The notes under the pieces are model-generated. The model searched no databases. It was not told the origin of the DNA and saw nothing but the letters and a program-made list of their open reading frames with translations. This document shows, piece by piece, positions 36,784-46,732 of a stretch of DNA of 64,000 bases (the first letter of the stretch is position 1; each line of letters starts with the position of its first letter). Source of the stretch: Ignavibacteriales bacterium. Its GTDB lineage: Bacteria; Bacteroidota; Ignavibacteria; Ignavibacteriales; Melioribacteraceae. Position numbers and translations under genes: made by a program. The DNA lies in contig JAGUYK010000010.1 in the NCBI GenBank assembly GCA_020061355.1, positions 1 through 64,000 on the forward strand. The letters are read 5' to 3'.

Positions 36784-38076
36784 TTATGTTCTCAGGAAAA
36801 ATTGGAATTGAGTTGTGAGTTGTTCAGTAAGATTTATTCTGTTATGCTTGTTTATGAACTCCTCATTCGGTTTTGGCAGGTTATTCCCTGTATAAAGATC
36901 ATGAATTTTGATCAACATATTCTTAATCTCGTTTATATCATCAGGAGAAGTGACAAATGATGCACCATACTCGCTAAGAGCGTTTTTTGCGACACCATCA
37001 GGTACGCATCCAAGTATCGGTTTTCTTGAACCAAAGTATTCAAATAATTTGCTGGTAGAAATGGTGTCTGAATTTTTAGAATTTCCGATCATCATCCATA
37101 AGACATCACTCTGCTTTATCCTCTTTACTGTTTCATTGTGTTCCAAATACCCCACTTCAGTTACAAAATCATTAAGACCCATTTCAATTATTAATTTTTT
37201 ATTTTCTTTTCGTAAGAGACCAACAAATTCTAATTCATATTTTGCGGAAATATCAGGACGTTCAATAGACAATTGTTTGAATGCTTTCAATAAATAAACA
37301 GGCGTAATAGTTTCATAAAATATTCCGGCATAAGTTAATTTCAATTTACCACTTAAATTTTGTTTAATATCTTTGCCGTCAAAGTCAGCCGGATCATACC
37401 CATGGGGTATAATTACAATTTCATTAAAATTAAGAAAGTTATATGTGGTTAAAAGATTTTCTTTTATTCGTCTATTTATTACAATTATTTTATCTGATGA
37501 ACGCAATGCATTATATTCAAGTTTTTTATGCCTAATGCGATGTAAAGGAGTGGGATAAAATGCAAAATGATTACCCAACCAGAGATCTCTGTAATCCACA
37601 AAAAGTGGAATATTAAATTCACTTTTCAGCTTGGCTGCATAGACAAAACTAGAATAAGGCGGAATTGTAACATAGATAATATCGAAATGCCCGTTCTTAA
37701 GTATCTCTTTTGCTTTTAGATATGCACGTTTAGCCCATGAATTTTTATTATCAGGTATGAAAAAGGTTTTTGAAAAATTGGAATAAGCCTTCCTGATAAA
37801 CTCTTTCGGCATATTGATAGTACCGTATTTTTTACCAATTATAGCATTTGGATCGTATGATTCTGTTCTAATTATTTTTACTCCAGCTTCCTCTGCTTCT
37901 TTAAGCAATCCGAAATCATGTGCATAATAAGCAATATCACCGGCTGTTATTACAGTAGGCTCCCAATTGAACTGCGGCATGTACTTTGTAAATTTTAGAG
38001 TCCGCTGGACACCACTTAATCCCATTGGCGGGTAGTAATAAGCTAAAACGAGAACTTTAAACATTGTGTGACTCAT
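36784..38076 (-). CDS. GT4-type glycosyltransferase
   Basis: 430 residues (or 426 from a second ATG at 38064, which gives the more typical MFKVLVLAYYYPP start). GT-B fold: N-terminal ...YYPPMGLSGVQRTLKFTKYM and the C-terminal nucleotide-sugar domain with GKLKLTYAGIFYETITP and the donor-binding TISTSKLFEYFGSRKPILGCVPDG (E-x-x-x-x-x-x-P-like). This type makes cell-surface polysaccharide or lipid-linked sugars. Donor and acceptor are unknown. It is placed between guaB and purD with no other sugar genes. Confidence 0.85.
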   Translation of the reverse strand: MSHTMFKVLVLAYYYPPMGLSGVQRTLKFTKYMPQFNWEPTVITAGDIAYYAHDFGLLKEAEEAGVKIIRTESYDPNAIIGKKYGTINMPKEFIRKAYSNFSKTFFIPDNKNSWAKRAYLKAKEILKNGHFDIIYVTIPPYSSFVYAAKLKSEFNIPLFVDYRDLWLGNHFAFYPTPLHRIRHKKLEYNALRSSDKIIVINRRIKENLLTTYNFLNFNEIVIIPHGYDPADFDGKDIKQNLSGKLKLTYAGIFYETITPVYLLKAFKQLSIERPDISAKYELEFVGLLRKENKKLIIEMGLNDFVTEVGYLEHNETVKRIKQSDVLWMMIGNSKNSDTISTSKLFEYFGSRKPILGCVPDGVAKNALSEYGASFVTSPDDINEIKNMLIKIHDLYTGNNLPKPNEEFINKHNRINLTEQLTTQFQFFLRT

Positions 38077-38100
38077 TTTCTATAAACGGGAATATACTAA

Positions 38101-39579
38101 TTATAATTTTTGAACTATTTGATAGTTAGGCGCTTCTTCCGTAAGCATAATATCGTGAGGGTGACTTTCACGCAATCCGGCAGAAGATACTTTTACAAAT
38201 TTAGTTTTTGTTTTCAACTCATTAATATTCTTTGCACCGCAGTAACCCATGGCTGCTCGTAATCCGCCGACAAATTGATAGATCGTTTCCGAAAGCGGAC
38301 CTTTATAAGGCACTCTTCCTTCAACACCTTCCGGGACAAGTTTTTTAATATCTTCTTCCATATCCTGGAAGTATCGATCGCTGCTTCCATGCTTCATCGC
38401 ACCTAAAGAACCCATACCGCGATAAACTTTAAAACTTCTCCCTTCGAACAAAACTTTTTCACCTGGAGCTTCATCACAACCTGCGAACATTCCGCCCATC
38501 ATAACAGTATCTGCACCTGCTGCAATAGCTTTGGCAACATCACCGGTTTGCTTAATTCCTCCGTCCGCAATTACAGGAATTCGTTTACCTTTTAATGCAG
38601 AGGCAACATTCATGATTGAAGTAATCTGTGGAACACCGACTCCTGCAATTACTCTGGTAGTACATATCGAACCGGCACCGATACCTACCTTAACCGCATC
38701 AACACCACATTCAACTAATTCCAATGCAGCCTGCTTGGTAACGATATTACCGGCAATTAACTTAACATCTTTATATTTCTTCCTAATTTGTTTTAGAGTA
38801 TTTAGTACACCAATCGAATGTCCGTGAGCGGTATCGACAATTATAACATCAACGTGTGAATGGACCAATGCTTCAACTCTTTCAAATGTATCTTTAGAGA
38901 CACCAACAGCAGCACCAACACGTAATCTGCCAAATTCATCCTTACATGCATCCGGAAATTTCTTTTTCTTCATAATGTCTTTATAAGTAATCAATCCCTT
39001 CAAGGTACCTTTCTTATCTACAACAGGTAGTTTTTCAATTCGATGTCTATGTAGAATCTTTTCAGCTTCATCTAAAGTTGTTCCGATGGGTGCCGTAATT
39101 AAATTTTCTTTAGTCATTAATTGTTGGACCATCAATTTTCTATTCGGTTCGAAACGGAGATCACGATTTGTAAGTATTCCGATAAACTTTCCGGTTTCAT
39201 CCACAATTGGGATTCCTGAGATGTGATATTTACTCATCAATTCTTCGGCTTCATGAATTGAATGATTTGGAGTAAGAGTAATAGGTTTTACAATCATCCC
39301 ACTCTCTGACCGTTTAACTTTATCAACTTCGTCGGCTTGTTTTTCAATAGACATATTTTTATGAATGATTCCAATTCCACCCTGAGCTGCCATAGCAATT
39401 GCCATTTGAGATTCGGTTACCGTATCCATTGCGGCTGATAAAAAAGGGATGTTTAACTTAATATCTCTGGTAAGGCTTGCTTTTAAATCAACCTGTCGTG
39501 GTAGAACTTTTGAACGGGCTGGAAGTAGAAGTATGTCATCAAAGGTTAATCCTTCGAAATCAATTTTATTATTTTTCAT
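38101..39579 (-). CDS. guaB: inosine-5'-monophosphate dehydrogenase
   Basis: 492 residues, typical IMPDH. It oxidises IMP to XMP, the committed step to GMP. The barrel carries the catalytic Cys in [20 protein letters not shown]; two CBS domains lie at about residues 95-205 ([18 protein letters not shown] and [18 protein letters not shown]). The flap segment RYFQDMEED and the Arg-rich loop are present. It starts only 20 bases after a strong terminator that closes the preceding gene. Confidence 0.97.
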   Translation of the reverse strand: MKNNKIDFEGLTFDDILLLPARSKVLPRQVDLKASLTRDIKLNIPFLSAAMDTVTESQMAIAMAAQGGIGIIHKNMSIEKQADEVDKVKRSESGMIVKPITLTPNHSIHEAEELMSKYHISGIPIVDETGKFIGILTNRDLRFEPNRKLMVQQLMTKENLITAPIGTTLDEAEKILHRHRIEKLPVVDKKGTLKGLITYKDIMKKKKFPDACKDEFGRLRVGAAVGVSKDTFERVEALVHSHVDVIIVDTAHGHSIGVLNTLKQIRKKYKDVKLIAGNIVTKQAALELVECGVDAVKVGIGAGSICTTRVIAGVGVPQITSIMNVASALKGKRIPVIADGGIKQTGDVAKAIAAGADTVMMGGMFAGCDEAPGEKVLFEGRSFKVYRGMGSLGAMKHGSSDRYFQDMEEDIKKLVPEGVEGRVPYKGPLSETIYQFVGGLRAAMGYCGAKNINELKTKTKFVKVSSAGLRESHPHDIMLTEEAPNYQIVQKL

Positions 39580-39598
39580 AACATCCTCATTTAATTAC

Positions 39599-39621
39599 AA
39601 AAAAGACCACACAGGGTGGTC
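39599..39621 (-). terminator. rho-independent terminator between gcdH-like gene and guaB
   Basis: On the minus strand GACCAC, loop CCTGT, GTGGTC and then six T. It follows the stop of the acyl-CoA dehydrogenase gene by 6 bases and lies 20 bases before guaB. Confidence 0.8.
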
Positions 39622-39627
39622 TCAAAT

Positions 39628-40797
39628 TTATTCAAAGGCAGAAATGCCGGTGAGATCCTCACCAATTATTAGAGTATGCATTTCGTGCGTACCTTCATAA
39701 GTTTTAACAGATTCAAGATTTGCAGCATGACGCATTACAGGATATTCATCTAATATTCCATTAGCACCTAAAATTTCTCTAGCTGTTCTAGCAATTTCAA
39801 GAGCCATCTCACAATTATTCCTTTTTGCCATCGAAATCTGTGTGTGTTTAACTTCACCTTTGTCCTTCAATCGGCCCAGTTGTAAATTCAATAATTGGGC
39901 TTTAGTTATTTCAGTTGCTATAAAAACAAGTTTCTGCTGAGTTAACTGAAAAGAAGAGATCGGTTTTCCAAATTGAATCCTTGAATTTGCATAATTCAAT
40001 GCAGTGTCGAAACAACTGAGCATTGAACCTACAACTCCCCATGCAATGCTATATCTGGCTTGATTTAGACACATCAAAGGTGATTTTAATCCCTTGCTTC
40101 CAGGTAAGATATTTTTTTCGGGAACAATTACATCCTGGAAAATTAATTCGGATGTTACTGATGCTCGGAGGGAATGTTTACCTTTCATTTCCGGTGCTGA
40201 AAATCCATTAGTACCTTTTTCAACAAGGAAACCACGAACCTCATCATCAAGTTTTGCCCAAACAACTGCGACATCTGCGATTGATCCATTAGTGATCCAC
40301 ATTTTTGCGCCGTTAATTCGGTAGCCATCTTTTATCTTTTCTGCCCGCGTTACCATTCCGCCCGGATTCGAACCATAATCGGGTTCGGTCAAGCCAAAGC
40401 AGCCAATTTTTTCACCAGAAGCTAATTTTGGAAGCCAATATTTTTTCTGTTCATTGCTACCAAAAGTAAATATAGGATACATAACTAATGAACTTTGGAC
40501 AGAGATAAAACTTCTCAAACCGCTATCTCCCCTTTCCAATTCCTGCATCACTAATCCATAAGCAACATTATTCATTTCTGCACAGCCATACTCTTGAGGT
40601 AGAGTAATTCCAAAAAGTCCAAGTTCCCCTAACTGGGGTACAATTTCCATCGGGAAAGTACCTTCTCTATAATGCTTTTCGATAACAGGAATAATTTTAT
40701 CGTCAACAAACGCACGGACTGAATTGCGCACCAGCTTCTCATCTTCAGAGAGAAGACTTTCTATGTTGAAATAATCGAGACCGGTGAATTTTTGCAT
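39628..40797 (-). CDS. glutaryl-CoA dehydrogenase-like acyl-CoA dehydrogenase
   Basis: 389 residues. Compared with the other dehydrogenase in the window it carries glutaryl-CoA dehydrogenase hallmarks: QELERGDSGLRSFISVQSSLV, GCFGLTEPDYGSNPGGM, and the C-terminal SVKTYEGTHEMHTLIIGEDLTGISAF with the catalytic Glu. It would take glutaryl-CoA to crotonyl-CoA in lysine and tryptophan breakdown, though the substrate is only inferred. The residues that bind glutarate were not checked. A near-consensus promoter precedes it. Confidence 0.85.
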   Translation of the reverse strand: MQKFTGLDYFNIESLLSEDEKLVRNSVRAFVDDKIIPVIEKHYREGTFPMEIVPQLGELGLFGITLPQEYGCAEMNNVAYGLVMQELERGDSGLRSFISVQSSLVMYPIFTFGSNEQKKYWLPKLASGEKIGCFGLTEPDYGSNPGGMVTRAEKIKDGYRINGAKMWITNGSIADVAVVWAKLDDEVRGFLVEKGTNGFSAPEMKGKHSLRASVTSELIFQDVIVPEKNILPGSKGLKSPLMCLNQARYSIAWGVVGSMLSCFDTALNYANSRIQFGKPISSFQLTQQKLVFIATEITKAQLLNLQLGRLKDKGEVKHTQISMAKRNNCEMALEIARTAREILGANGILDEYPVMRHAANLESVKTYEGTHEMHTLIIGEDLTGISAFE

Positions 40798-40819
40798 ATG
40801 AGTTTGGAAATTTTGGTAA

Positions 40820-40851
40820 CAAAAATACTTAAATAGGTATTACCTACCAAA
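40820..40851 (-). promoter_or_regulatory. promoter of the gcdH-like gene
   Basis: On the minus strand TTTG, 20 bases, TATTTTTG: an exact match to the Bacteroidetes consensus TTTG-N19-21-TAnnTTTG. The -7 box lies about 22 bases before the ATG. The same DNA holds an inverted repeat (TTTGGTA and TACCAAA), so the site may also serve recX read-through control. Confidence 0.65.
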
Positions 40852-40865
40852 TAGTGTAATAAATA

Positions 40866-41501
40866 TTAACTTTCTTCTTCCGGGTGAAATTTAAGCTGGT
40901 CGAGTACAGATAAAATAATATCTGTTTCAAATCCTTTTGAAGCAAGGAAGGAAAATATTTTTTGCTTCAGTTTTCTATGATCATTTTTTTTTTGAATGAG
41001 CTGATCATACTTTTTCTTTGCCAAATTAAAGGCGTTATCAAGAGATATTTTTGAATCTAATCCGCTTAATAATTCTTCAATTAATTCCCGCTCAATCCCC
41101 TTTTTATTTAATTCAGCTTTTAACTTGTAAAAGCCCGACCTTTTTTTATTGACCTTCTCTTCTATATACTGTTTGGCAAATTCCCTGTCATTTATAAAAT
41201 CTTTTTCTCTTAGTTGATTAATCGCATCATCAATTAATTCTCTAGGGTATTTTTTCTTTATCAGTTTTAATTTCAATTCATGAGAAGAATGATTCCTTAA
41301 ACTTAAAAACCGGAACGCCTGGTTTTTGATTTTATTCAATTCGCTCCGGTTGATAAGGTATTTAATTTTATCTTCGCTTAAGAAATCATTTTTGTGAATA
41401 CCATTATCAACAACTACATGGTAATCCAGGGAGATTTTTGAACCATCTTCAAAAAATATTTCAACATCATTTCTTTTCTTTTGAAGCGAAGAAATAATCA
41501 T
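40866..41501 (-). CDS. recX: regulatory protein RecX
   Basis: 211 residues, helical and basic. It modulates RecA filaments. The body repeats RecX-type three-helix units: RSELNKIKNQAFRFLSLRNHSSHELKLKLIKKKY, then FINDREFAKQYIEEKVNKKRSGFYKLKAEL and a final DHRKLKQKIFSFLASKGFETDII. The N-terminal 45 residues are an extra strand-rich segment. It follows recA by 3 bases, the conserved arrangement. Confidence 0.93.
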   Translation of the reverse strand: MIISSLQKKRNDVEIFFEDGSKISLDYHVVVDNGIHKNDFLSEDKIKYLINRSELNKIKNQAFRFLSLRNHSSHELKLKLIKKKYPRELIDDAINQLREKDFINDREFAKQYIEEKVNKKRSGFYKLKAELNKKGIERELIEELLSGLDSKISLDNAFNLAKKKYDQLIQKKNDHRKLKQKIFSFLASKGFETDIILSVLDQLKFHPEEES

Positions 41502-41504
41502 TTA

Positions 41505-42557
41505 TCACTTTTTTTTCGATTTAGCTTCCGGTTGTTCTTCTTTAACTTGCTTTGCATCTTCCTTAAGGATCCCCAACAATGTTTTCACTTCTTTCTCAAG
41601 TGAAGCAAATAATTGAGGATCTTCCAGCATTTTTTGTTTAAGCTGTTCTCTTCCCTGGAAACGATCTTCTTTATAAGTAAACCATGCACCGCTCTTTTTA
41701 AGAATATTACGCTCCGTTGCTAAATCGATGATGTCTCCGGCTTTACTTATGCCTTCATTATAGAGAATATCAAATTCAACTTCCTTAAATGGCGGGGCAA
41801 TTTTACTCTTTACAACTTTAACTTTAGTTCTGTTACCGATAACATTATTCCCGTCCTTAATTGCAGCGACCCTTCTGATATCAAGTCTTACAGATGCATA
41901 AAACTTCAACGCATTACCACCGGTTGTAGTTTCGGGATTACCAAACATAATTCCGATTTTACTTCTCAACTGGTTCGTGAAGATAACGCATGTTTTTGAT
42001 TTACTAATAGCTCCGGTAATTTTGCGCAGTGCCTGAGACATTAAACGTGCCTGCATGCCCATTTGCGGATCACCCATATCACCCTCAATTTCAGAACGAG
42101 GAACGAGCGCAGCGACAGAATCTATAACAATCACATCAAGAGCGTTGCTACGAATTAGTGTATCTACAATTTCGAGAGCTTGTTCACCAAAATCCGGTTG
42201 CGATAATAATATGTTAGTTGTATCTACATTTAAGCGTTTAGCGTAATTTAGATCCATAGCATGCTCTGCATCTATAAAAGCTGCAAGTCCGCCTTTCTTC
42301 TGAGCTTCTGCAATTATGTGAAGGCATAATGTTGTCTTACCAGATGACTCGGGTCCGTAAATTTCAACAATTCTGCCGCGAGGGACTCCTCCAATACCAA
42401 GAGCAAAATCAAGCGAAAGTGAACCGGTTGAGATCGATTCAACCTCTGCAATCACACCATCGCCCAATTTCATAATAGTGCCTTTGCCGTACTGTTTCTC
42501 AATATTGGCAATAGTATCTTCTAAAATTTTTAATCTGGCATCTTTATCTACAGTCAT
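41505..42557 (-). CDS. recA: recombinase RecA
   Basis: 350 residues. It forms DNA filaments for homologous recombination and SOS signalling. Walker A GPESSGKT is at residues 68-75; [34 protein letters not shown] and [10 protein letters not shown] (L1/L2 loop area) are all present. The C-terminal tail is acidic and Lys-rich as in others. No LexA box could be recognised upstream, where thpR lies 18 bases away. Confidence 0.98.
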   Translation of the reverse strand: MTVDKDARLKILEDTIANIEKQYGKGTIMKLGDGVIAEVESISTGSLSLDFALGIGGVPRGRIVEIYGPESSGKTTLCLHIIAEAQKKGGLAAFIDAEHAMDLNYAKRLNVDTTNILLSQPDFGEQALEIVDTLIRSNALDVIVIDSVAALVPRSEIEGDMGDPQMGMQARLMSQALRKITGAISKSKTCVIFTNQLRSKIGIMFGNPETTTGGNALKFYASVRLDIRRVAAIKDGNNVIGNRTKVKVVKSKIAPPFKEVEFDILYNEGISKAGDIIDLATERNILKKSGAWFTYKEDRFQGREQLKQKMLEDPQLFASLEKEVKTLLGILKEDAKQVKEEQPEAKSKKK

Positions 42558-42574
42558 TTTCCCTCCGATTATTT

Positions 42575-43126
42575 TTAAATTAAAAAACTTTCTATCGGTT
42601 TATAGATTGAACCGGTTTTTGTCAGCATACTTTGAAATATTGTTATTTTTTCTCCAGTAAATGTAATATCCGGCAGTTTATAATTTTCAAGTGGTTTTAG
42701 ATTTGGAATCATATTTTCATTTTTAATACGCAACAAAGTAATATGCGGATAGAACCTTCTTTTTTCTCTTTCCAATCCAAATCCGCTGCACAATATATCA
42801 ATTTCATTTACAAATTTTTCAAGTTCTAAATTTTCTTTTAATCCTGCCCAAAGTATTCGAGGAATTCCATTTGATTTAAAAAAACCGCAATAGCTCAATT
42901 CCAGATAAAATTTTTGATAAACCGGTACCAGTTCACTAAGTCCTAATAATATTTTTTTAACCTGATTCTCTTCGGTATCACCTAAAAATTTAATAGTTAC
43001 ATGAAGCTTATCTTTAGATTCCCAGCTATATTTTTCATTATGCATTATCACACTATCCCTGATTTTTAATATTTCATCCAAAATGAAATCAGGGATTTCA
43101 AGTGCAATAAATGTTCTAATCGTCAT
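42575..43126 (-). CDS. thpR: RNA 2',3'-cyclic phosphodiesterase
   Basis: 183 residues of the 2H phosphoesterase family. The two signature HxTx motifs are HVTIKFLG (His-42) and HITLLRI (His-128). It opens 2',3'-cyclic phosphates of RNA ends. It overlaps cinA by 11 bases and precedes recA by 17, so the recA transcript carries both. Confidence 0.93.
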   Translation of the reverse strand: MTIRTFIALEIPDFILDEILKIRDSVIMHNEKYSWESKDKLHVTIKFLGDTEENQVKKILLGLSELVPVYQKFYLELSYCGFFKSNGIPRILWAGLKENLELEKFVNEIDILCSGFGLEREKRRFYPHITLLRIKNENMIPNLKPLENYKLPDITFTGEKITIFQSMLTKTGSIYKPIESFLI

Positions 43127-44372
43127 AAGTAATACCTAGAAGATTTCTTCGAAGCATTTCAAGAGCCGCCTGTGATGCTCTATCCTTGTTTAATATTCTA
43201 TCATCACCGAAGCGGAATTCTTTTGCTGTGCAAATCTTATCATCGCAGACACCGATGTATACTAACCCTACCGGTTTATTTGGAGTTGCTCCGGTTGGAC
43301 CCATTATTCCCGTAATAGCTAACCCGATATCCGAACCACTAACGGCTTTTATCCCTTCCGCCATTTGTCTTGCCACCTCTAAACTTACGGAACCGTATTT
43401 AGCAATTGAATCCTCATTTACTTTTAAAAGCTCAACTTTTGAGGCATTACTATAAGCTACTATTCCACGTTCTAAAAATTTACTACTACCAGGAATATTT
43501 GTAATACGATGCGCTATCAGACCACCCGTACAAGATTCTGCAACTGCCAGCTTTAAATTCCTATCTATTAATAACTTAGAGATAACACCTTCCAAAGAAT
43601 CATCACCTTTTCCATAAATAAATCGTCCGACAACACTTCTCATTTTTTGTTCAATTTCATCGAGTTTATTTTTTACAAATTCCTCAGATGCACCTTGAGC
43701 AGTTACTCGCATTTTTACACCAAATTGGCTTGGTAGAAATGCTAAGCTTGCTCCACTTAATAACTCCTCAAGGTTTCCCAATTTATCAAAGAGTATCGAC
43801 TCAGGAATTCCGGTCGTCAAAATATTAACCATTCTTCTGTAGATTTTTGTTTTCCCGATCATTTCATACAAACTTGGAATAACAAAACCTTCCATCATAC
43901 CTTTCATTTCATAAGGAACTCCGGGCATTGCGATAAACACTTTGTTCCCCTTTTCTATCCAAAATCCGGGTGCAGTTCCCCTGCTATTCCTTATCGGCAC
44001 CGCGATTTTAGGGATAAGTGATTGTTCCTCGTTAGTCTTTGTTAATTGTCTTCCCCTGACTTCAAAGAATTTTTTAATATCGGAAAGTACCTCGTCATCT
44101 GTAACTAATTCAGTATGGAAAAATTGAACAATGCATTTTCGCGTAACATCATCATGAGTAGGTCCAAGCCCGCCTGTAACAATCACAAGGTCGTTATTTT
44201 CGAATGCTCCTTTAAACTCATCAATTATATCTTTTATGTTATCATGAACTACACTTGAATGCGAGATTTCGATTTGAAGTGCTGTTAACTGTTCACCGAT
44301 AAAAGCTGCATTAGTATTAATCGTTTGACCGATTAATATTTCATCCCCAATGGTGATTATTCCTGCTTTCAT
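43116..44372 (-). CDS. cinA: CinA family nicotinamide-nucleotide amidohydrolase
   Basis: 418 residues, two-domain CinA. The N-terminal MoaB-like domain has GIITIGDEILIGQTINTNAAFIGEQL and VIVTGGLGPTHDD; the C-terminal domain has LAVAESCTGGLIAHRITNIPGSS and GLAITGIMGPTGATPNKPVGLVYIG. It deamidates NMN in pyridine nucleotide recycling and is often next to recA, as here. The pgpA gene ends 14 bases upstream. Confidence 0.95.
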   Translation of the reverse strand: MKAGIITIGDEILIGQTINTNAAFIGEQLTALQIEISHSSVVHDNIKDIIDEFKGAFENNDLVIVTGGLGPTHDDVTRKCIVQFFHTELVTDDEVLSDIKKFFEVRGRQLTKTNEEQSLIPKIAVPIRNSRGTAPGFWIEKGNKVFIAMPGVPYEMKGMMEGFVIPSLYEMIGKTKIYRRMVNILTTGIPESILFDKLGNLEELLSGASLAFLPSQFGVKMRVTAQGASEEFVKNKLDEIEQKMRSVVGRFIYGKGDDSLEGVISKLLIDRNLKLAVAESCTGGLIAHRITNIPGSSKFLERGIVAYSNASKVELLKVNEDSIAKYGSVSLEVARQMAEGIKAVSGSDIGLAITGIMGPTGATPNKPVGLVYIGVCDDKICTAKEFRFGDDRILNKDRASQAALEMLRRNLLGITYDD

Positions 44373-44386
44373 AAATTATTGCCCGG

Positions 44387-44848
44387 TTAAGTTATTCTAT
44401 TAATTATGTGAATTGTCGTTTGAATAATTATAAATGAATAAATTCCAAGAATTACATCATCCAGTATAACACCCCAGCCGCCTTTGATAGTTTCAATTTT
44501 TTTAGCGGGAAATAATTTTATAATATCCAGGAGTCTCCAAACTAAGAAAGCCGGAATAAGAAACCAAATCTTTTTTGGAATAAATAATAATGTAATCCAC
44601 ATTCCAATAAATTCATCTAATGTAAATTGTTTTGGATCTTTACCATAAATGGACTCGAACTTATCGGCTATTCCTACACCAATTACAATGGAGAAAGAGA
44701 TAACAATCATTAAAATAGTAGGGTTTTCAAATCCGGGTATTAAAAAAATAAGTAGAGCTATAAAACTGGCAAAGGTGCCGCTCGCTTTTGGAATAAATCC
44801 GGTAAACAAACCGGAACCGATTAATTTCTCAATTAGATTTAGTTTCAA
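44387..44848 (-). CDS. pgpA: phosphatidylglycerophosphatase A
   Basis: 153 residues with four membrane segments. It removes the phosphate from phosphatidylglycerol phosphate. The PgpA pattern is clear: GSGLFTGFIPKASGTFASFIAL near the N-terminus, DEFIGMWITLLFIP in the middle and the terminal GWGVILDDVILGIYS. The start overlaps the pgsA stop by 20 bases, so the two consecutive steps of phosphatidylglycerol synthesis are coupled. Confidence 0.92.
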   Translation of the reverse strand: MKLNLIEKLIGSGLFTGFIPKASGTFASFIALLIFLIPGFENPTILMIVISFSIVIGVGIADKFESIYGKDPKQFTLDEFIGMWITLLFIPKKIWFLIPAFLVWRLLDIIKLFPAKKIETIKGGWGVILDDVILGIYSFIIIQTTIHIINRIT

Positions 44849-45434
44849 AATGCAAAAGTTGTTTTATTAATATTCGATTAGAGAATAGATAAGTAAATCC
44901 TGTAAATAGAGTAAACAGTGTAATAAACAACATCACAAAATAAATCAGAACCGGATTAAGCAGATTTTCAAATAAACCCGGGTTGATGTTTGTTATCCAA
45001 TGAACTGTTTGAGCTGTATATACCAACAGCAAGTAATACAAAAAAAACATTTGAAAGAAAGTCTTCCATTGGGCAGAACGACTAGTAGAGAATGAAATTT
45101 TCCTATGATCCGCCAATAACCTTAATAAGGTAACAATTATATCTCTTAATATGATAAGTATAACCATCCATAATTCCAGGATACCCAAAACGACCAAAGC
45201 TATAAATGCCGTTGAGGTTAATATCTTATCAGCAAGAGGGTCTAAAAATTTCCCCCATTCGGTTATGTAGTTAAATTTTCTTGCAAGCCAACCATCATAC
45301 CAATCTGTAATCGCAGCTATAATAAATACCCCCAGGGATATTTGTATTAATAAAGGATCATCCGATAAAAATAAGACGAGAAATATCGGAGTAAGTATAA
45401 TCCTTAAAACTGTTAACTGATTTGGAAGTATCAT
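44829..45434 (-). CDS. pgsA: CDP-diacylglycerol-glycerol-3-phosphate phosphatidyltransferase
   Basis: 201 residues. The CDP-alcohol phosphatidyltransferase motif is fully seen: Asp-47, Gly-48, Ala-51, Arg-52, Gly-61, Asp-65 and Asp-69 (DGWLAR, then GKFLDPLADK). N-terminal LPNQLTVLRIILTPIFL is typical. It makes phosphatidylglycerol phosphate in the inner membrane and is followed by pgpA, the next enzyme. Confidence 0.93.
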   Translation of the reverse strand: MILPNQLTVLRIILTPIFLVLFLSDDPLLIQISLGVFIIAAITDWYDGWLARKFNYITEWGKFLDPLADKILTSTAFIALVVLGILELWMVILIILRDIIVTLLRLLADHRKISFSTSRSAQWKTFFQMFFLYYLLLVYTAQTVHWITNINPGLFENLLNPVLIYFVMLFITLFTLFTGFTYLFSNRILIKQLLHFETKSN

Positions 45435-45446
45435 TAAATAGAAACT

Positions 45447-45740
45447 TTAGATGATTGACAATTTTTTTAAGTAGCCAAATTCATATATACCGGTATTATG
45501 ACCATCTTTCCAGGAGATGCCGATAGCATAATTCCCTATCATTTTAAGATTTGATACGGTTAATTCATCATTACCGAAAATTGGAAAATACCTGTCACTT
45601 CTATTCTCTCTATCAGTGGCACAAAGGGCGCAGGGACAGTTAAGTCTTAGGTTCGACAGTTTTATTTTACTCTTAGTGCTATCATTCCAATCAATCGTAA
45701 GAAATTCCTTATCAACAATTTTTAAGCCTGAAGGTAGCAT
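45447..45740 (-). CDS. DUF971 family protein
   Basis: 97 residues. The motif LRLNCPCALCATDRENR with clustered Cys, and the late GNYAIGISWKDGHNTGIYEFGYLKKL, match the DUF971 domain, which is also the N-terminal domain of gamma-butyrobetaine hydroxylase. Stand-alone DUF971 proteins often sit near Fe-S genes and may bind metal, but their task is not known. It overlaps purC by one base and precedes pgsA by 12. Confidence 0.85.
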   Translation of the reverse strand: MLPSGLKIVDKEFLTIDWNDSTKSKIKLSNLRLNCPCALCATDRENRSDRYFPIFGNDELTVSNLKMIGNYAIGISWKDGHNTGIYEFGYLKKLSII

Positions 45741-46636
45741 TAAGAAATTTTTTCTCCGGTAAGCATAAACAATGATTCCTGATACTTCTTGCTAGTGTTT
45801 AATATTACATCTTCCGGCAAATCAGGCGGAGGCGGTTGCTTATTGAAATTTATTGAAAGTAAATAATCTCTAACATACTGCTTATCAAAACTGTTTTGTG
45901 ATATCCCTTTTTTATACTCATTCAATGGCCAGAAACGTGATGAATCAGGTGTCAATAATTCATCGATCAGAATTACTTTACCATTGTAATAACCAAACTC
46001 CATTTTTGTGTCAGCAATTATAATTCCCTTGCTTAAAGCATAGTCTGATGCTTTTTTATAAACATTAATCGTAGTATCCTTCAGAATATTATATGCTTCG
46101 CTTCCGATAATAGATATTGCCTGTTCTTCAGTAATATTCTCATCGTGAAGACCAATTTCAGCTTTTGTCGAAGGTGTGAAAATCGGTTCGTCCAGTTTTT
46201 CCGATTCAACAAGTCCATCAGGTAATTTAATACCGCATATCTGTCCGGTCTTTTTGTAATCATTCCATCCGGAACCTGTAATATAACCCCGTACTATACA
46301 TTCAATAGGGATAAGTTCAGCCTTCTTTACAAGCATTGAACGGTTTATTAAATCAGCCTTAAAAGGTTTACAAACTTCAGGATATTCGTCAACATTCATA
46401 CTGATTATGTGGTTTTCGATTACATCCTTCGTATATTCAAACCAGAATGCGGAGATTCTGTTAAGTATTTTACCTTTTAAAGGGATTCCTTCATTCATAA
46501 TAACATCAAAGGCTGAAAGTCGATCCGTAGATACTATCAGGTAATATTCTCCCAAATCATAAACATCTCTTACTTTACCGCGTTTGAAAAGAGTTAATCC
46601 TTCAAAATTTGTTGACGTCAAAGAATTGTTTACCAT
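45740..46636 (-). CDS. purC: SAICAR synthetase
   Basis: 298 residues. It joins aspartate to CAIR in purine synthesis. Conserved regions: FKRGKVRDVYDLGEYYLIVSTDRLSAFDVIMNEGIP, ECIVRGYITGSGWNDY and LIDELLTPDSSRFWP. It is the first gene of the long run down to recX. A promoter 25 bases upstream is recognisable. Confidence 0.97.
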   Translation of the reverse strand: MVNNSLTSTNFEGLTLFKRGKVRDVYDLGEYYLIVSTDRLSAFDVIMNEGIPLKGKILNRISAFWFEYTKDVIENHIISMNVDEYPEVCKPFKADLINRSMLVKKAELIPIECIVRGYITGSGWNDYKKTGQICGIKLPDGLVESEKLDEPIFTPSTKAEIGLHDENITEEQAISIIGSEAYNILKDTTINVYKKASDYALSKGIIIADTKMEFGYYNGKVILIDELLTPDSSRFWPLNEYKKGISQNSFDKQYVRDYLLSINFNKQPPPPDLPEDVILNTSKKYQESLFMLTGEKIS

Positions 46637-46660
46637 ACTTTTCCTCTTATTTGATAATGA

Positions 46661-46689
46661 AATATAAAGAGTGGTTAATAGTGATTCAA
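46661..46689 (-). promoter_or_regulatory. candidate promoter of the purC-recX run
   Basis: On the minus strand TTGAAT, 17 bases, TATATT; in Bacteroidetes terms TTG, 20 bases, TATATTTC. It lies about 25 bases before the purC ATG and has the same spacing as the candidate promoter of the yceD operon. Confidence 0.5.
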
Positions 46690-46732
46690 CTTTGAAATTA
46701 ATAAGAAATAAGAAATAATTTGAATATTATAA

